Shown one piece after another: positions 1 to 8,059 of a stretch of DNA of 64,000 nucleotides (position 1 is its first letter; each line of letters opens with the position of its first letter). The notes under the pieces were generated by a model. That model saw nothing but the letters and a program-made list of their open reading frames with translations, was not told the origin of the DNA and did no database searches. This stretch comes from Closterium sp. NIES-65 (Eukaryota; Streptophyta; Zygnematophyceae; Desmidiales; Closteriaceae). The DNA lies in assembly GCA_948144175.1 (NCBI GenBank), contig CANXME010000095.1:248001-312000 (forward strand), in the 5' to 3' direction. Position numbers and translations under genes: made by a program.

Positions 1-239
1 GCGAAACTCCGACAAGTCGACGTCTTCCTCGCCCGGCGCCAACATGTCATCGTCGACGAACTTTTTCAATCTGGCGATCTCCAGCTAGGCTCGATGGACT
101 CCGCCCATGTGATCATGTCGTGTCGACCTTCGAGCGGAATCAGCACACCGATCTTGTCAGGTGAAAAAATAAAGTAGCCGTACGCTGGCGCGGTGCCTCT
201 GTCTCGACCAGCTGATACATGAGTCGCCGAAGTCGGCCT
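1..239 (-). pseudogene. Relic copia element C: Gag fragment, downstream part
   Basis: Read on the minus strand from 239 down, one frame gives an AYGYF..F.PDKI segment, then a GRHDMITW.ESIEP segment. This matches the Gag of element D (APSYGYFKFTPDRI, GRPDILTWKEAIEP at about 23660-23760). A frame break follows the second motif. It is the continuation of the Gag fragment at 14869-15168: with B and one copy of its 5-bp duplication removed, the two parts join in the same frame. Role in the family: Gag packages element RNA in the cytoplasm. No function is expected here. The upstream host part lies outside the window. Confidence 0.72.
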
Positions 240-244
240 GACCC
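240..244. repeat. Target-site duplication of element B, left copy (GACCC)
   Basis: GACCC lies directly before the left LTR of B and recurs at 14869-14873 directly after the right LTR. Five bp is the usual copia integrase stagger. The copies are identical. Confidence 0.88.
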
Positions 245-357
245 TGCAAAAGATAAGAAACGAGGAATGATTGAATTAGCAAGCAGGTGGGTACAAGTAG
301 GAAAAACTAAAAGTGTTGTACCCCATATTGACTACCCCACTACAGCCTACACAGACT
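245..357 (-). repeat. 3' LTR of B, first part (split by element A)
   Basis: 113 bp beginning TGCAAAAGATAAG, matching the first 113 bp of the LTR at 14737 with a few substitutions. It breaks at AGACT (353-357), the target site of A, and resumes at 7758. Confidence 0.9.
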
Positions 358-487
358 TGTTGAGTTGAGGAATGATGCACTATGAAATGAAACAAGTACA
401 AGTACCAACCCTAATTGGGTTGTACCCCATATGGGCTACCCCACTACAGCCTACATATATGCATCAGCAATATATAATCATCTGACA
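358..487 (-). repeat. 3' LTR of A
   Basis: 130 bp, TGTTGAG...CTGACA, identical base for base to 7623-7752. It contains the core with the 10-bp palindrome CCCATATGGG, also found in the LTR of H. It should hold the family's promoter and polyadenylation signals; I cannot place them exactly. Confidence 0.93.
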
Positions 488-709
488 CACCCCCATAGGC
501 AAAGTGGGGGAGAGCAAGGGGTCACAAGACCAGTCAAGCAAAGCAAAGCAAAGCAAAGCAAGCTCAGGGTGGATCTCAAGGATACCACACAAATTCCGAG
601 CACAAGGTCAAGGCCACAAGGCCAGTTCACATGCAGCAGAGCATATATATATAACAGTGCTAAACAAGCAAGAGCAAGGATATATATATATGCAACAGTA
701 CAAGCAAGG
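488..709 (-). promoter_or_regulatory. A: polypurine tract and 3' untranslated region
   Basis: On the sense strand the base run next to the LTR is CTATGGGGGTG, the expected primer for plus-strand DNA synthesis. The next 120 bp are strongly conserved in B (7777), E (18611) and F (31393). They include a small inverted repeat GGTC-ACAA-GACC and a run of CAAAG units (536-560). TA-rich runs at 645-690 are particular to this copy. No coding potential. Confidence 0.75.
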
Positions 710-1042
710 TCAAGAGATAAGCAAGTGAGGCCCAGTGGGCACAAGGCCTAGCAGAGTGCAAAAGCGCTGATGGTCACGAGGCGGAAGTGCCTTGGTGAAC
801 ACATCAGCAGTGTTGGCCTCAGTGGCCACGAAACGCAGGCGAAGCTGACCACGCTGCTGCAGCTCTCGAGCAAGGAAGTAGCGCAGAGCAATGTGCTTCG
901 TCCTGTGCTCCAGTCTGTGCTCCTGACACAAGGCAATGGTTGCCTTGTTGTCGACGTACAGCACTGGAGGAGAACGAGGCCGCTCTCCAAGGTCAGTCAG
1001 CAGGTAGGTGAGCCAGCGAAGCTCCTGGGCAGCCATGGCCAG
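710..1042 (-). pseudogene. A: RNase H C-terminal segment
   Basis: Encodes the last part of copia RNase H: AMAAQELRWLTYLL, LYVDNKA, RTKHIALRYF and NTADVFTKAL, ending at a TGA/TAG shortly before the 3' UTR. RNase H removes the RNA strand during reverse transcription. It is in a different frame from the RT segment because one extra base near 1043 follows the codons for EIYA. E, F and the family consensus have no such insertion. Confidence 0.85.
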
Positions 1043-2225
1043 TGGCGTAGATCTCAGCCTCACAACTGGAGCTGAGAACCGAAGAAGAGCGAGTAGAGCG
1101 CCAAGAGACAGAGCCAAAGCCAAGACTGAAGGTGTAACCCTGAGACGACCTCTGAGTAGCCTGGTCGTCAGCCCAAGAAGCGTCTGAGTGCCCAGTGAGC
1201 ACAGGCCGCTCACGCCCTCCAAGCACTAGCCCCATGCCCGACGTACTGCACAAGTAGCGCAACACCCTCTTAGCTGCATCCATGTGCTCCTTCCGGTGAC
1301 GGCCGGGAGCGACATAGCGTGCTAAGATGCTGAGAGGGTATGCGAGGTCAGGTCGAGTGCAGGTCATCAAGTACATGAGGCAGCCCACAAGCTCTGGATA
1401 CGGACCACTCGACTCTACGGACTCATCCGAAGGCAGAGCTGAGAGCGAGTGTCCCGTAGGCAGAGGAGTGGACTGAGGCGAGGAGTACGTGAAGCCGAAG
1501 CGCTGAAGGACCTGCTGCACCATGTGTGACTGAGTCAGGGTAATGGTGCGGCGTGCTCTGTCCCGGGTGATCCGCAAGCCAAGATAGCTTGTCAGTTCAC
1601 CCAGGTCTGTGCACGTGTGTCTCTTCTGCAGCTCGGACTTCACGTGGGCGAGTGCGGCAGTGTCCGCAGTGGCAAAGACCAAGTCGTCGACGTACACGAG
1701 GATGTAGAACGGCGGCAGCGAGGTGTCGGTGCGCAGAAACAGCGACGGGTCAGCAGTAGAAGGAGCAAACCCAAGAGCCGCAAGTGTAGTCCTCAGTGTG
1801 TCGTGCCACTCGCGCGGCGCCTGGCGGAGACCGTAGACTGGCCGCCGGAGGCTCCACTGGGTACCAGGAGGGAACGACCCAGTGAAACCAGGAGGGCGGC
1901 GCAGCCAGATCTCCTCGTGCAGGCGGCCCTGCAGGAAAGCAGTGCTGAAGTCAAGAGAGTGTAGCTCGTAGTTACGCTGAGCAGCGACGTGCAGCAGAAC
2001 CCGAAGAGTGGTCATCTTCGGGGTCGGGGAGAAGGTCTGAAAGAAGTCAACTCCCTGTCGCTGACTGAAGCCACGAGCCACGTAGCGCGCCTTGAAGACA
2101 GGCGGAGAACCCGGCGGCCGCTTCACCCTGAAAATCCACATGCCACTGACAATGTTCGCCCCAGGAGGGGGAACAGCGTCCACGTAGGTGCCTGTGGACT
2201 TCCAGGAAGCCATCTCTGCGTCCAT
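993..2225 (-). pseudogene. A: reverse transcriptase and start of RNase H
   Basis: Copia RT in the +2225 to 1044 direction. It opens with MDAEMASWKSTGTYVDAVPPPGANIV, then WIFRVKRPPG, KARYVARGFSQRQGVDFFQTFSPTPK, LDFSTAFLQG, YGLRQAPREWHD and the catalytic YVDD at about 1683-1694. RNase H starts at TGHSDASWADD. It copies element RNA into cDNA inside the particle. It is in frame with the upstream open frame and separated only by an amber codon, so RT would be made only by readthrough or from a repaired copy. The last about 50 bases of the open frame are out-of-frame sequence after the frameshift. Confidence 0.9.
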
Positions 2226-2231
2226 GGCTGA

Positions 2232-5200
2232 CTACCACTGTGAGGAGTAGGGACCGGCCATCGCCTCTGCGTAAGAGCGTGGGGTCGGGATGTCTAGAGC
2301 ATCCGGGTCTCCCTCAGGGGCAACAAGCATGGACACAAGATGGGGCAAAGCGGCGGCAAAGCACTGGAACTCCTCCTGCCTGTCCTCAAGGACGTCCGTG
2401 CCAAGAGCACAGTCACCCCCGACGGACGGAGGACAGGCAGACGCAGACGCAGACGCAGCAGACGCAGACTCAGCAGACGCAGCAACAAGACTGGCAGCGT
2501 AGTCTAAACGACACGCAGCAGCAAAGTCGACCAGCTCCGCAACTAGGGCAGACGCAGCAGCGGACTCAAAGGAAGGGTCAGTGACAAGAGAAGCAAGAAG
2601 ACGCGTGACAGTAGGACTGGCAGCACGGCGAGAGTCCGACTCCGGGTCGTCAAGAGTAGGAAGAGAGGACTCAGGAGGAGAAGGCAAAGGGGCACGCAGA
2701 GGAGCAGTGGACGGACGCAGAGACATCTGGTGCGTGCCAGGGACAGGAGGAGGACGCTGACGCGAACCGCGACCACTAGGGCGAGCAGCTCGGACTGGCG
2801 ACGCAGGGCGGGACGCAGGCTCACGACGCTCAGCAAGACCTCCAGTAGGACCAGCGTAGGGAGAAGGAGAGGCGGGCTGTAACTGTGACTGCGACGGAAC
2901 AGGCTGTGGACACTCTACGGGAGGAGAAGGACCAGTGGAAGGCGGGAGACCAAGAACCTGCTGGAGGAGCGGAACGAAGTACGGCCGAGGCCGTGCAGCA
3001 CCGCCAGAGACAGCAGAGACAGCACCAACCCCTCCAGAGGCAGCACCAGCACCAGTAGCAGCTCCAACTCCAGCACCTCCAGCAGAGTCAGAAGTACCCT
3101 CAGGAGGACCGACAGTCGTAGTCTCAGCGCCACCACCCGCAGCACCTCCAGCTCCAGCAGCGCCCCTCCAGCGCCGGGCAAACCACTCACGTAGCTCCAC
3201 AGGAGAGAGCGGCTCGCGGCTCGAACCACCAGGAAGAGGCGCAACAGGCGAAGCACTCCCAGACGCAGTACCCCCAGGCTCAGCACCCCCAGGCTCAGCA
3301 CCTCCAGTCGCAGTACTCCCAGGCTCAGCACCCCCAGGCCCAGCACCCCCAGGCTCAGCACCCCCAGTCGCAGTACGCCCAGGCTCAGCACCCCCAGGCT
3401 CAGCACCCCCAGGCTCAGCACCCCCAGGCTCAGTACCCCCAGTCTCAGCACCCCCAGGCTCAGTACCCCCAGTCGCAGTACCCCCAGGCTCAGCACCCCC
3501 AGTCTCAGCACCCCCAGGCTCAGTACCCCAAGGCTCCGCACCCGCAGCAGCACCAGAGTCACCAGTGACCTCAACAGGCTCGACCGCGTCTACCTGAGAC
3601 ACACCTGAAGGGGCAGGACCCTGAGGGGGGAGGGGGTCTACCGGGGGGGGACCTGGGACCAGGAAGAGGGGCGGTGGGGGAAGGGAGGGAGTGCGGTAGG
3701 GGAAGAGCCGGTAGAAGGGGACCGACTCGTCGAACGTGACGTCCTGAGAGGACAGAACACGACGAGAGGTGGGGTGGTAAAACTGCCACCCAGGGGCGTC
3801 AGGGGGGAAACCCAGGAAGACGCAAGGAGCAGCACGAGGGGACAGCTTGTCCGCAGACAAGTCGCGGACAAACGCCCGAGATCCCCAGACACGGAACGCC
3901 GACGCATCGCCAACCTTCCCCGTCCACAGCAGAGCTGGGGAGGTCTCCGGTCTGGAGACCCTGGGCTGAAGGTTGATCTGGTGCGCGGCGTACCTCACCG
4001 CAAACGGCCACAGAAAATGGGGGGCAGCCGCATGCACCATGGACGTACGGGCGACATCCATGACAATGCCGATGCGGCGCTCAGCAATCCCATTCTGCTG
4101 TGGAGAGTCCGGAAGCGTGAAGGTCTGGCGGATGCCTCGTGCACGACAGTAGGCTCGCAGAAGGCCGGAGGAGAACTCTCCGCCTCTGTCCGAGTGCAGA
4201 CGCAAAACAGGAAAGTCCGAGCCGAAGCTCCGCCTGAGCTGGAGACGAGCTGCGCGGATCCAGTCGATCAACACCTCAGTGACCTCACCCTTGCTGCGCA
4301 AGGGGAAGACCGTGGTGTAACGCGAGTAGTCGTCAACCACCAGCAGGAAGTAGCGCTCGTGACCCTGTCCACGGACGCGGGCTGGGCCCCACACGTCCAT
4401 GTGAAGCGTCTGCATCGGGGCCTCCGTCGGAGGAAAGGGGGAGGAGTGAGGGGTAGCCCGCAGGCGACCCTCGACACAGGGGACACAGGGAGGACCAGGC
4501 CCCGGAGGAAGGGGAGGGAGGGACCGAGGAAGACCAGAGACAAGAAGGCGAGAGGCCATGCCCCGGAGACGAGGCAGGGAGGGGTGACCCATCCTGTGGT
4601 GCCACAGGAGGGTCTCGTGAGACAGGAGGCGACACGAGCAGGGGGCAGACTCAGGACCAGACCTGGACGCTGCAGCAAACACCTGGCCCGACGCTGCTAC
4701 CTGACCAGACGCAGGAGGAGGAGACGGAACAGTGAGTGTGTACAGGCTCGACCCCGGCCCACGTGTGAACGTGGTCAAGTGTCGACCCGTGTCCGCGTCC
4801 GTGCAGTGGGTGACCCGTCGGCGCGCAGGGGTGAACTGGTCAACCCCTGCATCCTGTAGGTCAGCACCCGCCACCAAGTTCGTAGAGAACGAGGGGAGGT
4901 AGAGACCGGACAGGGCGCCGGACGGGACCGCAGGGCACGGCAGGACAGTGGAGTAGCGAGCCAGAACAGGACCCCCAGAGGGGTCCGCCAGGGAGACTGC
5001 CACTGGCCGACTGAGCGGCGTGAGTGTGGTGCGGTCTCGAAAGAAGGAGCGAGACGCCCCAGAGTCAAGAGTGAAGGTGAGAGAGGGCGGAGCCGACGCA
5101 GTACCTGAGAGAGCAGACTCACCAGCACCTGAGGACACAGACTCACTGGCACCTAGAGCGACAGCCTCACCAGCACCTGGAGCAGCAGCCTCAACAGCAC

Positions 5201-6632
5201 CTAGAGCCGCAGTACCAATGCCCGGGTCGGGCGGGAAACACCGGTAACAGTCACCCTCCTCACTAATAGTCACAGCATACATGGCACGAAGAATAGCATC
5301 AAAGTCAAGATCAAAGATAGCTACTCCTGCCCTAGACAGCTGGTCCCAGCGAGGGATCTCAGAGGCGTCAGGAAACTGGCGGCGCCAAGCGTCAGTCAGG
5401 CGGCCGAAGCAGCGGTGAACGGAGTGAGGACCACCACACTGCTCACCCGCACGGTCGCCAGTGCGCAGGACGTAGGTGCACGGACCAGTACCCCCACCCC
5501 TCTGACGTGCAGCGTACCACTCACGGAGCTGCTGCGGGGAGAGGGTCTCCTGACCACGCTGCTGCTGCTGGCGCTGACCACCACCGGAGCCACTCCTCCG
5601 CGACGAGCCACGACCGCCGCCGCCCCCTCCGCCGCCTCCTCCGCCGCCACCGCCACCACCTCCACCGCCACCGCCACCTCCACCGTCGCTGCCGCCACCA
5701 CCGCCTCCGCCTCCACCCCCACCACCACCGCCACTGCCGCCGCTGACACCTCCACTCCCGCCACCACTCCCGCTACCACCCTCACCTCCTCCGCTGCCTC
5801 CACCGCCGCCTCCACCGCCCCCGCCGCCTCCCCCACCGCCCCTGCCTCCCTTGCTCTTGCCAGAGCGACGTCTCCCACTGGGGGCAGACGCCGCACCGAC
5901 CGACTCAAAACCAACTAGGTCGGCCGTAGCAGCAGAGGCAACAGAGGGCAGGAGGGGGGAGGGGGAACACCCCTCAAAGATGGGGGTGCGCGGGTCACCA
6001 CGAGAGGCCCCTACAGCGAGAATGCTCTTCTCGGCCGCTAGGAGGGACTTCTCGAGGAGCTCAACGGTGAGAGTGGTGGGGCAGACTGAGAGTAAGTCGT
6101 CCCTGACTCCTCGAAGGGAGTCAGGGAGGCGGGTGACAATGTAGTAGAGAGTGAAGTACTGGGGGGGGGGGTTCTTGGCGCAGAACTCAGCAGGAAGCGC
6201 AGCGCGGAAGCGAGCGTCACTAGTGCGCAGGTGGGTAATGAGGTCGGCGACTGTGGCAAAAGCAGCAAGGTCGGGAAAGAGGTACGGTAGCATGAGGCGG
6301 CTCAGTGCAGCAGTGGCAGGGGTGGAGTAGCGTGCAATAACGGCGTCGTACAAGGTCTTAGCACTCTTGTACGACCCAAAGTGCGCACGCTCAGCAGGGG
6401 GGAGGTGGCGACGCACAGCAAGACGTGCAGCAGCATCGCGAGTGGCCCACTGGGAGCGAACAGTGGCATCCTCAGTAGCAGCAGGGGCGGGAGAGGCACC
6501 AGAGGTGAGATCAAAGAGAGAGAGTCCGTCAGCTCTGTCGCACTGTAGGAAAAGCAGTAGGTCGTCTACCCACACGTCAAAGTCGATGGCTCTGCCCTCA
6601 GCGTCAAAAGTGAGAACACTGGGGGTAGCCAT
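2232..6632 (-). CDS. A: Gag-protease-integrase polyprotein
   Basis: One open frame of about 1466 codons. I chose the ATG at 6632 because MATPSVLTFDAEG is the start shared with F, B and L; the frame stays open a little further upstream without need. Approximate order: capsid-type Gag (1-200), poly-Gly (245-345), SPQQLREWYA and the C-X13-C-X3-H-X4-C knuckle (about 370-410), protease LDSGAS (about 522), pre-integrase LLWHHRMGHPS, integrase with D (LHMDVWGP, about 744), D (HSDRGGEF, about 814) and E 36 residues later, a VWGSRAF...VFLGFP C-terminal domain, then the low-complexity spacer. It ends at an amber codon replacing Gln just before RT. All catalytic residues are present. Confidence 0.93.
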   Translation of the reverse strand: MATPSVLTFDAEGRAIDFDVWVDDLLLFLQCDRADGLSLFDLTSGASPAPAATEDATVRSQWATRDAAARLAVRRHLPPAERAHFGSYKSAKTLYDAVIARYSTPATAALSRLMLPYLFPDLAAFATVADLITHLRTSDARFRAALPAEFCAKNPPPQYFTLYYIVTRLPDSLRGVRDDLLSVCPTTLTVELLEKSLLAAEKSILAVGASRGDPRTPIFEGCSPSPLLPSVASAATADLVGFESVGAASAPSGRRRSGKSKGGRGGGGGGGGGGGGGGGSGGGEGGSGSGGGSGGVSGGSGGGGGGGGGGGGGGSDGGGGGGGGGGGGGGGGGGGGGGGGRGSSRRSGSGGGQRQQQQRGQETLSPQQLREWYAARQRGGGTGPCTYVLRTGDRAGEQCGGPHSVHRCFGRLTDAWRRQFPDASEIPRWDQLSRAGVAIFDLDFDAILRAMYAVTISEEGDCYRCFPPDPGIGTAALGAVEAAAPGAGEAVALGASESVSSGAGESALSGTASAPPSLTFTLDSGASRSFFRDRTTLTPLSRPVAVSLADPSGGPVLARYSTVLPCPAVPSGALSGLYLPSFSTNLVAGADLQDAGVDQFTPARRRVTHCTDADTGRHLTTFTRGPGSSLYTLTVPSPPPASGQVAASGQVFAAASRSGPESAPCSCRLLSHETLLWHHRMGHPSLPRLRGMASRLLVSGLPRSLPPLPPGPGPPCVPCVEGRLRATPHSSPFPPTEAPMQTLHMDVWGPARVRGQGHERYFLLVVDDYSRYTTVFPLRSKGEVTEVLIDWIRAARLQLRRSFGSDFPVLRLHSDRGGEFSSGLLRAYCRARGIRQTFTLPDSPQQNGIAERRIGIVMDVARTSMVHAAAPHFLWPFAVRYAAHQINLQPRVSRPETSPALLWTGKVGDASAFRVWGSRAFVRDLSADKLSPRAAPCVFLGFPPDAPGWQFYHPTSRRVLSSQDVTFDESVPFYRLFPYRTPSLPPPPLFLVPGPPPVDPLPPQGPAPSGVSQVDAVEPVEVTGDSGAAAGAEPWGTEPGGAETGGAEPGGTATGGTEPGGAETGGTEPGGAEPGGAEPGGAEPGRTATGGAEPGGAGPGGAEPGSTATGGAEPGGAEPGGTASGSASPVAPLPGGSSREPLSPVELREWFARRWRGAAGAGGAAGGGAETTTVGPPEGTSDSAGGAGVGAATGAGAASGGVGAVSAVSGGAARPRPYFVPLLQQVLGLPPSTGPSPPVECPQPVPSQSQLQPASPSPYAGPTGGLAERREPASRPASPVRAARPSGRGSRQRPPPVPGTHQMSLRPSTAPLRAPLPSPPESSLPTLDDPESDSRRAASPTVTRLLASLVTDPSFESAAASALVAELVDFAAACRLDYAASLVAASAESASAASASASACPPSVGGDCALGTDVLEDRQEEFQCFAAALPHLVSMLVAPEGDPDALDIPTPRSYAEAMAGPYSSQW
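3255..3545 (-). repeat. A: 15-bp coding minisatellite in the integrase-RT spacer
   Basis: About 19 units of a 15-bp repeat (CCCAGGCTCAGCACC on the plus strand) coding for pentapeptides of the GGAEP/GGTEP type. Units vary mostly as E/T and A/T swaps. The unit length is a multiple of three, so copy-number change keeps the frame. The same spacer repeat, with different copy numbers, is in B, E, F, H and L. Confidence 0.88.
5595..5865 (-). repeat. A: poly-glycine tract in Gag
   Basis: GC-rich CCN/GGN repeats coding for about 90 residues that are mostly Gly, between the capsid-like domain and the zinc knuckle. Copies in B, E, F and L differ greatly in length, as expected of a slippage-prone tract. 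It may be a flexible RNA-binding linker; that is inference. Confidence 0.85.
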
Positions 6633-7594
6633 GACAGCAGTAGGGTGAGGACAGTGCGCAGAGTAAAGCTCAGTGCTCACCAGACAGGGCAGTGCAGGGA
6701 GGGCTCGGGCGGCTCGGCGGCTCGGGGCGGCTCGGCTGCTGGGGCGGCACGGCTGCTGGGGCGGCTCGGCGCTCGGGGCGGCTCGGCTGCTGGGGCGGCT
6801 CGGCTGCTGCGGCGGCCCGGCTGCTGCGGCGGCTCGGCTGCTGGAGGCGGCTCGGCTGCTACGGCGGCTCGGCTGCTGGGGCGGCGGGGCCGGTAGGTGC
6901 AGCGGCGGGCCGGCAGGTGTAGCAGCGGGCCGGAAGGTGCAGGGGCGGGGCCGTCAGGTGGTGCGGCGGGCCGGCAGGTGCGACAGCGGGGCCGGCAGGT
7001 GCAGCGGCGGGGCCGTCAGGTGCAGCGGCGGGCCGGCAGGTGCAGCGGCGGGGCCGTGAGGTGGTGCGGCGGGCCAGCAGGTGCAGTGGCGGGCCGGCAG
7101 GTGCAGCGGCGGGGCCGTCAGGTGCTGCGGCGGGTCGGCGGGTGCAGCTGCGGGGCCGTCAGGCGCAGCTGCGGGGCCGGCAGAGCAGGCCGCGGGGCCG
7201 CGCCGTAGCGAGCGGCGGGGCCGCGGGTGAGCAGGCGGCGGGGCCGCGTCTGAGAGGGCGGCGGGGCCGCGTCGTAGTAGGCGGCGGGGCCGCGTTCGAG
7301 AAGGGCGGCGGGGCCGCGTTCGAGAGGGCGGCGGGGCCGCGTTCGAGAAGGGCGGCGGGGCCGCGTTCGAGAGGGCGGCGGGGCCGCGTTCGAGAAGGGC
7401 GGCGGGGCCGCGTTCGAGAGGGCGGCGGGGCCGCGTTCGAGAAGGGCGGCGGGGCCGCGTTCGAGAAATGGCGGCGGGGCCGCGTCAGAGAGGGCGGCAG
7501 GGCCGCGAGGGAAGGGCGACACGGAGGGTCGCTCGAGCGAGAGGAAAAAAAAGTTGGCGCGCCTTGGGGCGCGCTTCGGTGGGCCCTAGGCTAA
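6633..7594 (-). repeat. A: G+C-rich minisatellite leader (5' untranslated region)
   Basis: Between the gag ATG and the PBS hairpin lie almost 1 kb of short tandem repeats, G-rich on the plus strand. Three blocks are visible: GGCTCGGCTGCTGGGGC units (about 6705-6885), GTGCAGCGGCGGGCCGGCAG units (about 6895-7140), and GGCGGCGGGGCCGCGTTCGAGA units (about 7200-7500). Open frames here in all phases are a by-product of the repeat and are not called as genes. Confidence 0.82.
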
Positions 7595-7622
7595 GTTCCC
7601 ACAGGGAACCCGCTCTATACCA
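7595..7622 (-). promoter_or_regulatory. A: primer-binding site and adjacent hairpin
   Basis: In the sense direction the LTR is followed directly by TGGTATAGAGC, close to the initiator-Met tRNA complement TGGTATCAGAGC (one base missing). Next is a perfect inverted repeat GTTCCC-3 nt-GGGAAC (plus strand 7595-7609). The position of this hairpin is conserved in B, F, G and H with different stem sequences. GGGCCCACC follows. Confidence 0.82.
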
Positions 7623-7752
7623 TGTTGAGTTGAGGAATGATGCACTATGAAATGAAACAAGTACAAGTACCAACCCTAATTGGGTTGTACCCCATATGGG
7701 CTACCCCACTACAGCCTACATATATGCATCAGCAATATATAATCATCTGACA
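7623..7752 (-). repeat. 5' LTR of A
   Basis: 130 bp, identical to 358-487. Followed by the right copy of the target duplication AGACT at 7753-7757. Confidence 0.93.
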
Positions 7753-7757
7753 AGACT

Positions 7758-7776
7758 ATGTCATATAAGTTTGACA
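7758..7776 (-). repeat. 3' LTR of B, second part
   Basis: ATGTCATATAAGTTTGACA completes the 132-bp LTR begun at 245; the same end is at 14850-14868. Total 113 + 19 = 132 bp, equal to the other LTR. Confidence 0.9.
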
Positions 7777-8059
7777 CACCCCCATAGGCAAAGTGGGGGA
7801 GAACAAGAGGTCACAAGACCAGTCAAGACAAGGAAAGCAAGCTCAGGGTGGATCACGACGTCACCACGCATTCTGAGCACAAGGAAATGGTCACAAGGCC
7901 AGTTCACATGCAGAGATATGTAAAACAAGCAGTACAGTGATCACAACCTAGCAAGTGTAAGCATGCAGGTATATGTATAGAGATCAAAGTACAAGCAAAG
8001 TCAAGAAGTGAGCAAGTGAGGCCAAGTAGGCACAAGGCCTAGAACAGTACAGAAACGCT
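7777..8059 (-). promoter_or_regulatory. B: polypurine tract and 3' untranslated region
   Basis: CACCCCCATAGGCAAAGTGGGG next to the LTR matches the A, E and F 3' ends, so the sense-strand polypurine tract is CTATGGGGGTG. The remainder is non-coding and holds the same GGTC/GACC inverted repeat. Confidence 0.75.

Larger units (their letters stand above)
358..7752 (-). mobile_element. Ty1/copia LTR retrotransposon A (youngest copy in the nest)
   Basis: 7.4-kb minus-strand element with 130-bp LTRs that I read as identical, flanked by the 5-bp duplication AGACT (353-357 and 7753-7757). It sits inside the 3' LTR of B. The coding region is nearly whole: one long Gag-protease-integrase frame, then RT-RNase H, broken only by one amber codon (2232-2234) and one single-base frameshift (near 1043). 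It is the best reference copy for the dominant family here. Confidence 0.94.

Noticed and set aside
2226..2236. TAG reassigned to glutamine
   Set aside because: Attractive because many ambers are at Gln codons, but F has TAG for Leu, B and F for Trp, and D has TAA inside its frame. CHG deamination explains more; kept only as an alternative in the findings.
3774..4859. 361-codon plus-strand open frame opposite the integrase of A
   Set aside because: Antisense shadow in G+C-rich sequence. Similar frames appear opposite integrase in other copies, with no domain and no independent start context.
7118..7594. Open frames in the minisatellite leader of A (and 41773-42654 in G, 43517-44430 in H)
   Set aside because: All phases are open on both strands because the repeat has no stop codons. 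No ATG context, no conservation between copies.
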